Shown here: piece by piece, positions 1 to 9,789 of the stretch | How the letters are laid out: every line of letters starts with the position of its first letter | How positions within the stretch are numbered: the stretch's first letter is position 1 | Assembly: GCA_012960465.1 (NCBI GenBank) | Contig: DUBF01000088.1 | Location: forward strand, 26,943 to 90,942 | Length of the DNA stretch: 64,000 bases | DNA from: Rhodospirillales bacterium | GTDB taxonomy: Bacteria > Pseudomonadota > Alphaproteobacteria > Rhodospirillales > UBA2165 | Direction: 5' to 3' | Translations under genes and position numbers: made by a program | Notes under the pieces: generated by a model | Databases searched by the model: none | Seen by the model: only the letters and a program-made list of their open reading frames with translations | What the model was told of the DNA's origin: nothing

Positions 1-151
1 GGGTGTCTTCACAGGCAATGATATCAACATTCCGTAAAATTTCAATTGCTCGTATACTCAAGTCCATTAGATTCCCAATTGGTGTAGCCACCAGATAAAG
101 CCCAGATGAAAGTGTTGAATTTAGATTATTAACATCTGGTTTACTTCTCAT
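1..151 (-). CDS. rsmI: 16S rRNA 2'-O-ribose C1402 methyltransferase, N-terminal part (cut by window edge)
   Basis: Only the first 50 codons lie in the window. They read [17 protein letters not shown] followed by [18 protein letters not shown] and a terminal ACEDT, which is the conserved start of the tetrapyrrole-methylase-fold enzyme RsmI (pattern [11 protein letters not shown]..., then AEDTR). The family 2'-O-methylates C1402 of 16S rRNA using SAM. The ATG is at 151-149, with a GGAGG at about 160-156 on the minus strand. It is divergent from the LpoA/LppC-type gene; this pairing is common in Proteobacteria. The C-terminal part is outside the window, so completeness cannot be judged. Confidence 0.88.
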   Translation of the reverse strand, partial: MRSKPDVNNLNSTLSSGLYLVATPIGNLMDLSIRAIEILRNVDIIACEDT

Positions 152-174
152 GAGGCCTCCTTTATTTATAGAAA

Positions 175-1662
175 ATGAATAATCAAAAGAATTATTTTTT
201 TCGAAAGTCTTTCATGTTGTTACTATCGCGTACTTTTTTTTTAATAACGGTTTTATTAATATTAACACCGAATATGGGTGTTTGTGGAACGCAATATTTG
301 AGCAATAGCTGGGGGTTGATTCAAGCAACTTCTTTCAATTCTGTTCAACTGACCCAATTGTTGCCCTCTTCGAAAGAGAAACTAGTTACACTGCCTAAAA
401 ACCTAGAATTTGAACGCGCTGCTAATATAGATCATGACAACAATAGGGATCTAAAACCATTTAATGAAAAACGCTTTTTGGTACCTCCGGCCCCCCCAGT
501 GGAACCGGGTGTGCCCAGGATTGCAATTTTGTTACCATTAACAGGCCAACATGCAAAATTAGGGCAGGCGATGTTAAATGCCGCCCAGCTAGCCCTGTTT
601 CATTTTGCGGACAAGCAGTTTGAATTATTACCACAAGATACGAGGGGAACGGAAAGCGGCGCTTTGGATGCGGCAGCTCTCGCAATTGGTGATGGTGCAT
701 CTCTAATATTGGGGCCGCTCTTTGCTGGTTCTGTCGCTGCTGTTGCCCCCGCTGCGCGAGCAGCGGGTATAAAAGTTATTGCCTTTTCAAATGATAGAAA
801 GGTTGCTGGTGACGGTGTTTTTATTATGGGATTCTTGCCGCAAGAGCAGGTTCGTAGGGTCGTGACGTATGCCATAAAACAAGGTGTTCGTCGATTTGCT
901 GTCTTGGCACCAGATAACGATTACGGTTTGACTATAGCCAGCGCGCTTAAACAAACCACTGATAAAAATGGTATTGAAATAATTAAACAAGCTTTCTACG
1001 ATCCACAGGTTACGGATTTTCACCCGGTTATCAAAAACCTCGCTAATTATGATGAGCGCCGCCGAATATTACTTGATGAGCGCCGTCTTTTGGCAGAACG
1101 AAATGATGAGGTCGCAAAGTTGGCTTTAAAGCGCTTAGAAAACTTGCAAACCATGGGGGACGTTTCTTTTGAGGCGTTACTAATAGCCGATGGGGGTAAA
1201 ACGTTAAAATCTATTGCCGCATTACTTCCTTACTATGATATTGACCCTAAGAAAATTAGAATGCTTGGAACGGGTTACTGGGATATAGCTGGCATTGGTT
1301 CTGAGCCAGCGTTAGTTGGTGGTTGGTTTGCGGCGCCGTCTCCAGAAGGGCGACGCGCCTTTATTGATCAATATGAATTAATTTATGGTGCCCGCCCGCC
1401 CCGGTTGGCGACACTTGCTTATGATGCTACCGCGTTGGCTGCAGTTTTTGCCCAAAGTGATGAAATGGCATTAGGGGAGCCAACAAGATCTTTATATAAA
1501 TTGTCAGAAATTACTGCGCCACAGGGCTTCCAGGGCCTAGATGGGATTTTTAGATTTGTGCCTGCAGGCTTTGTTGAGCGAGGACTTTCTGTGTTTCAAG
1601 TAGGCAGGCGCAACATTAAAATAATCAGTCAAGCACCGCTAATTTGGGGGGGGGGAAATTAA
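175..1662 (+). CDS. Penicillin-binding protein activator, LpoA/LppC-type periplasmic-binding fold protein
   Basis: 495 residues. The N-terminus has basic residues and a hydrophobic segment (about residues 14-33), then MGVCG. The Cys could be lipidated, but the residues before it are not a classical lipobox. From about residue 113 ([20 protein letters not shown]) to the end the protein has the type I periplasmic-binding fold of LpoA/LppC proteins, which in enterobacteria stimulate the PBP1A peptidoglycan synthase from the outer membrane. The location divergent from rsmI agrees. The enterobacterial N-terminal TPR domain is absent; residues 35-110 are low-complexity, so this is the short alphaproteobacterial form. 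The last codons contain a run of ten G (1646-1655) encoding WGGGN-stop. The stop lies 11 bases from the end of convergent hemW. Family call is firm; the PBP partner is inferred. Confidence 0.8.
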   Translation: MNNQKNYFFRKSFMLLLSRTFFLITVLLILTPNMGVCGTQYLSNSWGLIQATSFNSVQLTQLLPSSKEKLVTLPKNLEFERAANIDHDNNRDLKPFNEKRFLVPPAPPVEPGVPRIAILLPLTGQHAKLGQAMLNAAQLALFHFADKQFELLPQDTRGTESGALDAAALAIGDGASLILGPLFAGSVAAVAPAARAAGIKVIAFSNDRKVAGDGVFIMGFLPQEQVRRVVTYAIKQGVRRFAVLAPDNDYGLTIASALKQTTDKNGIEIIKQAFYDPQVTDFHPVIKNLANYDERRRILLDERRLLAERNDEVAKLALKRLENLQTMGDVSFEALLIADGGKTLKSIAALLPYYDIDPKKIRMLGTGYWDIAGIGSEPALVGGWFAAPSPEGRRAFIDQYELIYGARPPRLATLAYDATALAAVFAQSDEMALGEPTRSLYKLSEITAPQGFQGLDGIFRFVPAGFVERGLSVFQVGRRNIKIISQAPLIWGGGN

Positions 1663-1673
1663 TTGAAATTAAA

Positions 1674-2819
1674 TTATGTTAGTAAATATGTAAGGACGGC
1701 GTTCAAGCGTTGTCTACCTGCAACGGTCGTTTTTAAAACTGTATTATTTAGCGTTAGATATCCTTGATCTGCAAGGGCGGTTATTCTATTTTTATCTATT
1801 ATTTTGGTTAAATGCTGATTTGTTAATGAATTAAAATGATCCAATGAAATGCCCTCAATTAAACGCAGTCCCATTAAAACCAATTCATTTCGACGCTCTT
1901 CTTTGCTGAGGGCGGCACGTTTTTGCTGTCCATATTTTTTTGTTATTGCTAAGTTTAACCATATTTCTGGTTCGCGATAATTATGCATCATTTCAGTTTT
2001 ATATGCGTGGGTTATTCTACCGTGTGCTCCCGGCCCAATGCCTAAATAGTCACCACCTCGCCAGTAAATCAAATTGTGACGGCTTTCCTGCCCCTTTTTT
2101 GCGTGATTTGAAATTTCGTAGGCAGGGAGGCCGGCGTTATCCATAATTTCCTGGGTTAATTCAAATAGCGCGGCACCGATATCTTCATTTGCCGCTTTAA
2201 TTCGTTTTTTATGAAATTCGGTGCCGGGTTCAATGGTTAATTGATATAGTGAAAGGTGTCCCTCTGCGATTTTAATGGCGCTGGCAAGCTCTTTTTTCCA
2301 AGTTATTGGAGTTTGTCCAGGGAGAGCATATATTAAATCAAAAGAAATTTTTGGAAATATTTTCGTTGCAGCTTTGATTGCCTTTCTAGCGTCATCTGCA
2401 TTATGTAGTCGCCCTAAAAACATTAGCGATTGATTGTTGAGGCTTTGAACACCTACTGAAAGTCGGTTGATACCTGCGCCCCGGAAATCCTTAAAAAGCT
2501 GGGTCTCTGAAGAGGAGGGATTGGCTTCTGCCGTGACTTCCATGTCTTTTGAACAATGCCACAGCGATTGGATTTCGTCCAATATTTTTTCTATTACAGA
2601 GGGTTTCATTAACGACGGCGTGCCACCCCCAAAAAAAACGCTGCTGATGACACGTTCAGATGTTTCACTAGCATAGTATCTAAGTTCATTTAGATAAGCT
2701 TTTAACCACTTTAAATGATTAATATTGTCCCGAACATGGCTATTAAAATCACAATAGGGGCATTTTTTTTCACAAAAAGGCCAATGGATATAGATCCCCA
2801 TTTCTAAATCTTTATTCAA
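1674..2819 (-). CDS. hemW: Radical SAM heme chaperone HemW (coproporphyrinogen oxidase-like)
   Basis: 381 residues from a TTG at 2819. The radical-SAM motif FCEKKCPYCDF (CX3CX2C, about residues 16-23) sits in the HemW-typical context IYIHWPFC. Further HemW landmarks are FFGGGTPSLM, EANPSS and RLSVGVQSL, with GPGAHGR and the HemW C-terminal domain following. The family resembles HemN but lacks its coproporphyrinogen oxidase activity and is thought to deliver heme. The TTG overlaps the rdgB stop as TTGA, suggesting coupling; an ATG at 2801 (residue 7, MGIYIHW) is an alternative start. It is last in the rph-rdgB-hemW run, a common alphaproteobacterial order. Confidence 0.92.
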   Translation of the reverse strand: MNKDLEMGIYIHWPFCEKKCPYCDFNSHVRDNINHLKWLKAYLNELRYYASETSERVISSVFFGGGTPSLMKPSVIEKILDEIQSLWHCSKDMEVTAEANPSSSETQLFKDFRGAGINRLSVGVQSLNNQSLMFLGRLHNADDARKAIKAATKIFPKISFDLIYALPGQTPITWKKELASAIKIAEGHLSLYQLTIEPGTEFHKKRIKAANEDIGAALFELTQEIMDNAGLPAYEISNHAKKGQESRHNLIYWRGGDYLGIGPGAHGRITHAYKTEMMHNYREPEIWLNLAITKKYGQQKRAALSKEERRNELVLMGLRLIEGISLDHFNSLTNQHLTKIIDKNRITALADQGYLTLNNTVLKTTVAGRQRLNAVLTYLLT

Positions 2820-3436
2820 TTAAAACAGAGTCCTATGAGTTTTTTAAAGGCCTGGGCGCGGTGACTTATTTGATGTTTTTCAATTGGATCCATTTCGCCA
2901 AAAGTTAATTGATGGTTTTCTGGAATAAAAATTGGATCATATCCGAAACCTTTGTTGCCCCTGGGTGGAAAGGTAAGTGAGCCGTGGACAAAACCCTCAA
3001 AACTAATAATAACTTCATCGGGCCAACAGAGACTTAAAGCACAAGCAAAAGATGCCTTCTGCCCCTCAGAAGTTGCTCCCATTTTTTCGATAGAGTGTTT
3101 AATTTTTTTAACTGCACTAGTAAAACTTCCACCCTTGCCGTTTGGATCTAATGCCCACCGAGCTGAATAGATTCCTGGGTCACCTCCTAGGATGGGGATT
3201 ACTAGACCAGAATCATCCGCAAGGGCCGGCAGACCTGATCCTTTTGCTGCGGCCAGCGCTTTTATTTCGGCATTTTCAATAAATGTCTGTCCATTTTCGT
3301 CAGGCTCTGCGAGACCAAGTTCTCTTGCGGAAATTGTAGTAATTCCAAGTGGAACAAGTAATTTACTAATTTCACGGACTTTCCCGAGATTGTGGCTCGC
3401 GATAACTGCACTGTTTTCAATAAATTTTCGTGTCAT
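2816..3436 (-). CDS. rdgB: dITP/XTP pyrophosphatase (non-canonical purine NTP pyrophosphatase)
   Basis: 206 residues, normal for the Ham1/RdgB family. The N-terminal nucleotide-binding motif reads ASHNLGKVREI (family SHNxGKxxEI). Then come the loop ALADDSGLVIPILGG, GIYSARWA and the C-terminal GFGYDPIFIPE and SHRAQAF signatures, so the whole fold is present. The enzyme hydrolyses dITP, XTP and ITP to monophosphates, keeping deaminated purines out of DNA. The start is ATG at 3436. The gene is 54 bases downstream of rph and overlaps hemW by four bases, so the three are probably co-transcribed. Confidence 0.95.
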   Translation of the reverse strand: MTRKFIENSAVIASHNLGKVREISKLLVPLGITTISARELGLAEPDENGQTFIENAEIKALAAAKGSGLPALADDSGLVIPILGGDPGIYSARWALDPNGKGGSFTSAVKKIKHSIEKMGATSEGQKASFACALSLCWPDEVIISFEGFVHGSLTFPPRGNKGFGYDPIFIPENHQLTFGEMDPIEKHQISHRAQAFKKLIGLCFN

Positions 3437-3490
3437 TCATAAACTTATATTTGAGGCTTTATATAACATAATATTATTTGCTGTAGATAC

Positions 3491-4210
3491 TTAGAGCTCA
3501 AGGGCTGCTTTTTGGATAAGGATTAACTCAGACACGCCTTTTTTAGCAAGTTCAAGCATGTCAATAAAATAGGCTTCCGAAAAAGGCCTCTGTTCTGCGG
3601 TTCCTTGAATTTCTGCGATATCGTGATTTTCGGTTAAGACGAAGTTACTATCTGCTTGAGCATTACTATCTTCTAAATAATCCAGATCTAAAACCGGCGT
3701 GTTTTCATAGATTCCGCAGGATATTGCTGCTATTTGTCCGCGCAAGGGTACCTTTTGTAACACCCCTAAATTTACCAGGTTTTGACAAGCGAGGTGCAAA
3801 GCCACAAAGCCACCTGTAATTGATGCTGTCCGGGTCCCGCCATCGGCTTGAATTACGTCACAATCAACCCTGATTTGTATTTCACCTAAATCATTGAGGT
3901 TGGTTATGGCTCGAAGAGAGCGTCCGATAAGTCGCTGTATTTCGTGTGTGCGCCCACCTTGGCCGCCACGTGCGGCTTCTCTATTGGAGCGAGAATTAGT
4001 TGACCTTGGTAACATACCATATTCAGCGGTAACCCAGCCATGCCCAGCATCTCGAAGCCATGGCGGAAGGCGTTCTTCAATGGATGCGGTGCAGATAACA
4101 TGAGTGTCACCAAATTTTATTAAACAGGAACCTTCTGCGTGCTTATTTACATTTGGAGTGATTGAAACATCTCGCATCTGATTTGGAATTCGACCGGATG
4201 GGCGCACCAT
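3491..4210 (-). CDS. rph: Ribonuclease PH
   Basis: 239 residues, the family's usual length. It begins [20 protein letters not shown] and continues with [38 protein letters not shown] and the phosphorolytic-site stretch [12 protein letters not shown], then [20 protein letters not shown]. RNase PH trims tRNA 3' ends by phosphorolysis. The E. coli K-12-type C-terminal frameshift is not seen; the frame is intact to a C-terminal [10 protein letters not shown]. The gene is divergent from hrcA with 175 bases between them, the common alphaproteobacterial arrangement, and leads the rph-rdgB-hemW unit. Confidence 0.96.
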   Translation of the reverse strand: MVRPSGRIPNQMRDVSITPNVNKHAEGSCLIKFGDTHVICTASIEERLPPWLRDAGHGWVTAEYGMLPRSTNSRSNREAARGGQGGRTHEIQRLIGRSLRAITNLNDLGEIQIRVDCDVIQADGGTRTASITGGFVALHLACQNLVNLGVLQKVPLRGQIAAISCGIYENTPVLDLDYLEDSNAQADSNFVLTENHDIAEIQGTAEQRPFSEAYFIDMLELAKKGVSELILIQKAALEL

Positions 4211-4326
4211 GTTTATTTCCTTATTTTGTTATTTTTTCTTGATATAATAAATATTCAATCGCTGCAACGTATCTAAGCGCCTTGTTGCCCCTATAGTAAT
4301 AATTTTCTTTATTTGACTTGCTGCCG

Positions 4327-4355
4327 TTGACGCGGCGGATGAGCATACCTACATT
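4327..4355 (+). promoter_or_regulatory. Candidate vegetative promoter for hrcA-grpE
   Basis: TTGACG (4327-4332) and TACATT (4350-4355) are separated by 17 bases and lie 31 bases before the hrcA start. The -35 box matches five of six sigma-70 consensus bases and the -10 box four of six. No CIRCE dyad (the HrcA operator) is visible in the 175 bases between rph and hrcA. Assigned by eye only. Confidence 0.35.
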
Positions 4356-4385
4356 TCTGCTACCTTTTGTTTACTATAAGAAACT

Positions 4386-5450
4386 ATGGATACAAAACGA
4401 TCAATTATCTCTGAGCTAAGTGATCGCTCAAGAGAAATTTTTATGAAAATTGTCGAGTCTTATGTTGAGACCGGCGACCCCATCGGCTCGCGTTTATTGT
4501 CTGAGCAATTATCAGCCAATCTCTCCCCCGCGACGGTACGTAATGTCATGGCGGATCTTGAGAATTGTGGATTATTATTTGCGCCCCATATTTCAGCTGG
4601 CCGGATGCCAACGGAGTTAGGCCTTAAAATATTTGTCGACGGGCTGTTGGAAATTGGTAATTTATCTTCAGACGAACGCGACAATCTTGAAGGTAGGTTG
4701 GCGGGCACCGGTAAAAGCGTTGAAGGTATGTTGGAGGAAGCTGGGTCAACGTTATCCGGACTTTCGAACTGTGCTGGTCTAGTTTTGGCGCCAACAACAG
4801 AATCGCCACTTAAACATATTGAATTTATTAACCTTAGCCCTGGCCGAGCGCTGGTGGTTTTGGTTACAGCAGAGGGGATTGTTGAAAACCGTATACTTGA
4901 AGTCCCACGCGATATACCTGCATTTGTCTTCACGGAAGCCACGAATTATTTAAATGCGCGACTTGTGGGGCATACTTTAAATGAAGTGCGCGCATTGATT
5001 GTTTCTGAAATAGGGGAAAGCCGTGTTCGGCTAAACAAATTATCAGCCAAAGTTGTGGAAGCAGGACTTGCTACTTGGGCCGGTGAAAAAAGCTCTCATA
5101 CAACCCCGGGCACACTGATAATACGAGGCCAGGGGAATTTATTAGATGATGTCAACGCGATTGCCGATTTGGAATCTATTCGTAGGTTGTTTAGTGCTCT
5201 AGAAACTGATGAGACTATGCTGAGGTTGCTGGATCTTGCAGATCGTGCGGAGGGCGTTCAAATCTTCATTGGAGCAGACAACGAGCTGTTTGATCTATCT
5301 GGTTGTTCGTTTATTGTTGCACCATATCATTCGAGCTCAAGTCAGTTCATTGGTGCTATTGGTATTATTGGACCAACTCGAATGAATTATGCCCGCATTA
5401 TTCCTATGGTTGATTATACGGCTAAATTAATTGGCAAACTAATTGGCTAA
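4386..5450 (+). CDS. hrcA: Heat-inducible transcription repressor HrcA
   Basis: 354 residues. The N-terminal winged helix (about residues 8-75) contains ETGDPIGSRLLSEQL, LSPATVRNVMADLE and PHISAGRMPTELG, the HrcA signatures. The GAF-like middle and C-terminal dimerisation regions follow, ending with GAIGIIGPTRMNYARIIPMV. In alphaproteobacteria HrcA usually represses groESL through a CIRCE element and is itself stabilised by GroEL. Here it heads a block with grpE, dnaK and dnaJ, but no CIRCE dyad is apparent upstream of any gene of the block. Its operator is therefore probably outside the window. The ATG at 4386 gives a typical N-terminus. Confidence 0.95.
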   Translation: MDTKRSIISELSDRSREIFMKIVESYVETGDPIGSRLLSEQLSANLSPATVRNVMADLENCGLLFAPHISAGRMPTELGLKIFVDGLLEIGNLSSDERDNLEGRLAGTGKSVEGMLEEAGSTLSGLSNCAGLVLAPTTESPLKHIEFINLSPGRALVVLVTAEGIVENRILEVPRDIPAFVFTEATNYLNARLVGHTLNEVRALIVSEIGESRVRLNKLSAKVVEAGLATWAGEKSSHTTPGTLIIRGQGNLLDDVNAIADLESIRRLFSALETDETMLRLLDLADRAEGVQIFIGADNELFDLSGCSFIVAPYHSSSSQFIGAIGIIGPTRMNYARIIPMVDYTAKLIGKLIG

Positions 5451-5503
5451 TATGCAGGGTTAAGTGTGTTAGGCTAAAAAATAAAGAAGGAAAATTATTT
5501 ACT

Positions 5504-6322
5504 ATGAACATTGAGAATCAAGATCAAAAAAAAGGTTCGGATGAAGAAATTCTAAATAATGGCTCAGAAGAATTAAACGAAGATAATCTCCCGGATAATG
5601 AGATAACAGAAGACGTTGAGATTGATCCGTCAACTAGAGAAGAGGCTGAGGCTGACAGTTCCAACACTGAAGATGAAGACGAATCTGTTGATGAGGAAGC
5701 GCCGCCAACTTATGAGGAGCTTCAGTCAGAAGTTGCGGCTACTAAAGACCAGCTTTTAAGGTCATTGGCAGAAGGCGAAAATATTCGCCGCAGGACAGAG
5801 CGCGAAAAAGCAGATACATCCAAATATGCAATCACGAATTTTGCGCGCCAAATTATTTCTGTTGCCGATAATTTAACACGTGCTTTGAGTAGTGTTAGTG
5901 ATGACGCTAAAGCCAAAAATGAAGAGCTCAGCAACCTTTGTGTTGGTATAGAAATGACCGATAAGGAACTAATAAATACGTTTGAACAGTTTAACATTAA
6001 GTCAATTGAATCTGTAGGACAAAAGTTTGATCATAACATTCACCAGGCTATGTTTGAGGTGGACGATCCTGATCAGCCCGCTGGGATGGTGGTACAGGAA
6101 ATTCAGAAAGGTTATGTTTTGCACGATCGTTTGTTGCGCCCCGCGATGGTGGGTGTCTCAAAAGGGGCCCCAAAGCTTGAGGTGACGGAAGAAGCTTTAC
6201 AAATTGTTGAGTCGGCTAAAGAAAAGTCGGCTAACGATAGCTCGTCTGCCTATGAAAAACAGTCCGAGGCAGCAAATAAAGTCACCGAAGGAAAGAATGC
6301 CCAGCTTGATAAAGAGCTTTGA
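5504..6322 (+). CDS. grpE: Nucleotide exchange factor GrpE
   Basis: 272 residues, longer than E. coli GrpE (197) because both ends are extended. Residues 1-75 are highly acidic and low-complexity. A coiled coil follows (about residues 75-120, with LRSLAEGENIRRRTEREK). The beta-domain contains FDHNIHQAMFEV and GYVLHDRLLRPAMVGVSKG, close to the family signature (normally RPAMVxVS). The last 45 residues are a charged tail. GrpE drives ADP release from DnaK. It lies 53 bases after hrcA, probably in the same transcript, and 220 bases before dnaK. Confidence 0.95.
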   Translation: MNIENQDQKKGSDEEILNNGSEELNEDNLPDNEITEDVEIDPSTREEAEADSSNTEDEDESVDEEAPPTYEELQSEVAATKDQLLRSLAEGENIRRRTEREKADTSKYAITNFARQIISVADNLTRALSSVSDDAKAKNEELSNLCVGIEMTDKELINTFEQFNIKSIESVGQKFDHNIHQAMFEVDDPDQPAGMVVQEIQKGYVLHDRLLRPAMVGVSKGAPKLEVTEEALQIVESAKEKSANDSSSAYEKQSEAANKVTEGKNAQLDKEL

Positions 6323-6357
6323 TAATTATTTGGGTATTTTAAAAAATAATGCTAATG

Positions 6358-6397
6358 AGCGGTTGCGGCTCAATATGTGACGGCTTATATAACCGCT
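6358..6397 (+). promoter_or_regulatory. Inverted repeat flanking a possible heat-shock promoter upstream of dnaK
   Basis: Perfect 7-base arms AGCGGTT (6358-6364) and AACCGCT (6391-6397) bracket a possible sigma-32-like promoter: GTTGCG (6362-6367), 16 bases, CTTATAT (6384-6390). The -10 part resembles the alphaproteobacterial RpoH consensus; the -35 part is weaker. No T-run follows, so it is not a terminator. It lies 145 bases before the dnaK ATG, within the 220-base grpE-dnaK spacer. The assignment is inference from pattern and position. Confidence 0.3.
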
Positions 6398-6542
6398 ACG
6401 TAATGTATTTGATAAGCTAAGCGCTTAATTTTCAATAAATTAATCGAATTGAAGCAATAATTTAACCTACAGTACGGTTTGTTTGGTGCCGAAGTAAAAT
6501 AGGGTGATGAACGCTTGTTGTTAGCTTGAGAGGGAATAAAAT

Positions 6543-8531
6543 ATGAGCAAAGTAATTGGAATTGATTTAGGCACAACCAACTCTTGTATTGCATTGATGG
6601 AGGGGAAGGATGCCAAAGTAATTGAAAACTCTGAAGGTGCGCGCACAACGCCGTCTATGGTTGCTTTTGCAGACGACGGCGAGCGCCTAGTTGGACAGCC
6701 CGCTAAACGGCAAGGAGTTACCAACCCAGAAAACACGCTTTTTGCAATTAAGCGCTTGATCGGACGAAGGTTCGATGACCCGCTGACGGAAAAAGATAAA
6801 GAACTTGTACCTTACCACATTGTCTCCGGAGACAACGGTGATGCATGGGTTGAGGCTGAAGGTGAAAAATATAGTCCAAGTCAAATCAGCGCTTTTATTT
6901 TGCAAAAAATGAAAGAAACTGCCGAGAGCTTTCTCGGTGAAGATGTTTCTCAGGCTGTAATTACCGTGCCCGCCTACTTTAATGATTCTCAGCGTCAAGC
7001 AACTAAAGATGCTGGTAAAATAGCCGGTTTGGAGGTGCTTAGGATTATCAATGAACCAACAGCGGCTGCGCTGGCTTACGGTTTGGATAAGAATGAAAGT
7101 GGGACTATTGTTGTTTATGACTTAGGCGGTGGCACGTTTGATGTGTCTGTTCTAGAAATAGGCGATGGTGTTTTTGAAGTTAAGTCCACCAACGGTGACA
7201 CGTTTCTCGGTGGAGAAGATTTTGACCAATGTATCATCGACTATTTAGCTGATGAGTTTAAAAAAGAACAGGGGGTTGATCTTCGTGAAGATCGCCTGGC
7301 TTTGCAGCGGTTAAAGGAAGGTGCGGAGAAAGCTAAGGTTGAGCTTTCCAGCTCTGTTCAGACTGAGGTTAATCTGCCATTTATTACGGCAGATCAAACT
7401 GGCCCCAAACACTTGAATATTAAATTAACAAGAGCCAAGCTTGAGGCCCTTGTAGAAAAACTAATTGAGCGAACAATTAAACCATGTAAAGCGGCGTTAA
7501 AAGACGCGGGTATAACAGCGGGTGAACTTGATGAGGTGATTTTGGTTGGTGGCATGACACGCATGCCTAAAGTTCAAGAAATTGTCCAGGATTTTTTTGG
7601 CAAAGAACCAAATAAAGGTGTAAATCCAGATGAGGTTGTGGCGCTAGGGGCCGCTATTCAAGGCGGTGTTTTGCAGGGTGACGTTAAAGATGTTCTTTTG
7701 CTTGATGTAACGCCTTTGTCTTTAGGGATTGAAACTTTAGGTGGAGTGTTCACCCGACTTATTGATCGTAATACGACCATTCCTACTAGAAAGAGCCAGG
7801 TGTTTTCTACTGCTGAGGATAATCAGGGGTCTGTAACCATTAGGGTTTTTCAAGGGGAGCGTGAGATGGCGGCTGATAATAAGTTGCTCGGCCAATTTGA
7901 TTTGGTCGGTATTCCACCGAGCCCCCGTGGAATGCCTCAAATTGAGGTTACGTTTGATATTGATGCAAATGGAATTGTAAATGTATCAGCAAAAGATAAA
8001 GCCACTGGTAAAGAGCAGCAAATTCGTATTCAAGCTTCTGGCGGGCTGTCCGACTCAGATATAGAACAAATGGTTCAAGATGCTGAAGCACATGCAGACG
8101 ATGATAAAGAACGCAAAGAGTTAGTTGAGGTGCGCAATCAGGCTGATTCTTTAATTCATTCGACGGAAAAAAATCTTAGTGATTATGGTGACAAGGTCTC
8201 TGAAGATGAGCGAGGTAAAATTGAGTTAGCGGTTTCTTCCTTAAAAGAGATGCTTGCAAATGAAGAGGCTAAACCTGAAGAGATGAAAGAAAAATCCGAT
8301 GCTTTGATGGAGGTGTCTATGAAGCTCGGAGAGGCAATGTATAAGGCTAGCCAAGAGGCGACTGATGAGGTGCCGGAAGGATTTGATTCAACCAACAATA
8401 CAAGCGAGCAAACGCCCGATGGTTCAGATGAGATAATTGTTGATGCTGAATTTGAAGAGGTGGACTCAGAAACTAAAGATGGTGAAAAGAAAGATGGTGA
8501 AAAGAAAGATGGTGAAAAGAAAGATGGTTAG
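6543..8531 (+). CDS. dnaK: Chaperone protein DnaK (Hsp70)
   Basis: 662 residues. The ATPase domain starts [19 protein letters not shown] and holds the phosphate-binding motifs [14 protein letters not shown] and [14 protein letters not shown]. The substrate-binding domain follows ([16 protein letters not shown], then the helical lid). Near the C-terminus VDAEFEEVD corresponds to the conserved tail of proteobacterial DnaK, but here it is followed by SETK and a Lys/Glu/Asp tail made by a 15-base tandem repeat (8478-8528), so the usual terminus is displaced by about 18 residues. It works with the adjacent DnaJ and GrpE in folding and heat-shock control. The SD-like GAGAGGG is just before the ATG. 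Confidence 0.98.
   Translation: MSKVIGIDLGTTNSCIALMEGKDAKVIENSEGARTTPSMVAFADDGERLVGQPAKRQGVTNPENTLFAIKRLIGRRFDDPLTEKDKELVPYHIVSGDNGDAWVEAEGEKYSPSQISAFILQKMKETAESFLGEDVSQAVITVPAYFNDSQRQATKDAGKIAGLEVLRIINEPTAAALAYGLDKNESGTIVVYDLGGGTFDVSVLEIGDGVFEVKSTNGDTFLGGEDFDQCIIDYLADEFKKEQGVDLREDRLALQRLKEGAEKAKVELSSSVQTEVNLPFITADQTGPKHLNIKLTRAKLEALVEKLIERTIKPCKAALKDAGITAGELDEVILVGGMTRMPKVQEIVQDFFGKEPNKGVNPDEVVALGAAIQGGVLQGDVKDVLLLDVTPLSLGIETLGGVFTRLIDRNTTIPTRKSQVFSTAEDNQGSVTIRVFQGEREMAADNKLLGQFDLVGIPPSPRGMPQIEVTFDIDANGIVNVSAKDKATGKEQQIRIQASGGLSDSDIEQMVQDAEAHADDDKERKELVEVRNQADSLIHSTEKNLSDYGDKVSEDERGKIELAVSSLKEMLANEEAKPEEMKEKSDALMEVSMKLGEAMYKASQEATDEVPEGFDSTNNTSEQTPDGSDEIIVDAEFEEVDSETKDGEKKDGEKKDGEKKDG
8478..8528 (+). 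repeat. 15-base in-frame tandem repeat at the 3' end of dnaK
   Basis: Three exact copies of GATGGTGAAAAGAAA (8478-8492, 8493-8507, 8508-8522) are followed by GATGGT and the stop TAG. Each copy encodes Asp-Gly-Glu-Lys-Lys, so copy-number change would lengthen or shorten the DnaK tail by five residues without frameshift. Confidence 0.95.
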
Positions 8532-8637
8532 GTTGGGAGGCCAATAAAGGTCAAAAAAGGCTTGGAATTATATCAATGTAGCGAACATTCTATCGTTTAG
8601 TTTAGATACCCGCTATATTTCAACATAAGGTCGACCC

Positions 8638-9765
8638 ATGGCTAAAGAAGATTATTATAAAACGCTCGGCATTGATCAAAACGCGTCTCAAGACGATATA
8701 AAAAGAGCGTATAGAAAAATGGCGATGAAGTATCACCCTGATCAAAACGCCGACAATCCCGAAGCGGAAAAACGTTTTAAAGAAGTAAACGAGGCTAATG
8801 ACGTGCTATTCGATGAAGAAAAACGCGCGGCGTATGATCGTTTTGGCCATGCTGCTTTTGAGCAAGGCGGACAGAGTAGTGGTGGATTTGGTGGTGCAGG
8901 TTTCAGTGATATTTTTGAAGACATGTTTGGCGATTTTGTGGGTGGTGGAAGTAGAGGGGACAGACAAGGTTCTGGTCGTGGATCTGACCTTCGTTACAAC
9001 ATGGAAGTTAGCGTTACCAAAGCATTTACAGGTGACAAAACTAACATACGAGTGCCAACATCTATTGCGTGTCAAGATTGTAGCGGAATTGGTACCAAGG
9101 GTGGCACAGCACCTGATTCGTGTCCAACTTGCAATGGCCATGGTAAGGTGCGTGCACAGCAAGGTTTTTTTACAATTGAACGGGCGTGTTCGACTTGTAG
9201 AGGTGCCGGTAAGTTTATTAAAACCCCATGTTCTGGTTGTAGTGGATCTGGCCGAGTTCATCAGGAAAAAACTCTTTCAGTTACGATTCCGCCCGGGGTC
9301 GAAGATGGCACGCGCATCCGGCTTTCGGGTGAAGGTGAGGCTGGACTTAATGGCGCGCCAGCGGGCGATTTATATATTTTTATAACAGTATCTTCCCATC
9401 ATATTTTTCAACGAGACGGTGCCAACATTTATTGTGCTGTTCCTATTCCAATTACGACGGCAACTCTTGGGGGTCATATAGAGGTGCCAACTGTTGATGG
9501 TGCGCGTGCTCGGGTTACAATTCCCACAGGAACGCAATCTGGTTGTCAATTTAGACTTAAAGGTAAAGGTATGTCGATCCTTCGTTCAAAAGAACGCGGG
9601 GATATGTTTGTTCAGGCATCTGTTGAAACGCCAGTTAATTTAACAAAAAAGCAAAAAGAATTATTAAAACAATTTGAATCTGAAGGTGGTTCAGAACAGA
9701 ATAATCCAGAATCTGAGGGATTTTTTACAAAGGTTAAAGATCTATGGGAAGATTTAAAAGATTAG
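8638..9765 (+). CDS. dnaJ: Chaperone protein DnaJ (Hsp40)
   Basis: 375 residues, a full type I DnaJ. The J domain (residues 1-70) carries YHPDQ, whose HPD activates DnaK ATPase. A Gly/Phe-rich linker (about 76-110) precedes four zinc-binding CxxCxGxG repeats: [24 protein letters not shown] and CSGCSGSG. The C-terminal beta-sandwich substrate domains follow. It is the DnaK co-chaperone, located 106 bases downstream of dnaK. The start ATG at 8638 follows AAGG. Confidence 0.97.
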   Translation: MAKEDYYKTLGIDQNASQDDIKRAYRKMAMKYHPDQNADNPEAEKRFKEVNEANDVLFDEEKRAAYDRFGHAAFEQGGQSSGGFGGAGFSDIFEDMFGDFVGGGSRGDRQGSGRGSDLRYNMEVSVTKAFTGDKTNIRVPTSIACQDCSGIGTKGGTAPDSCPTCNGHGKVRAQQGFFTIERACSTCRGAGKFIKTPCSGCSGSGRVHQEKTLSVTIPPGVEDGTRIRLSGEGEAGLNGAPAGDLYIFITVSSHHIFQRDGANIYCAVPIPITTATLGGHIEVPTVDGARARVTIPTGTQSGCQFRLKGKGMSILRSKERGDMFVQASVETPVNLTKKQKELLKQFESEGGSEQNNPESEGFFTKVKDLWEDLKD

Positions 9766-9789
9766 ATACCGTTTATCGGGGTATATAAA

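Noticed and set aside
8798-9385. 195-codon frame inside dnaJ
   Set aside because: An out-of-frame shadow of dnaJ with no family features.
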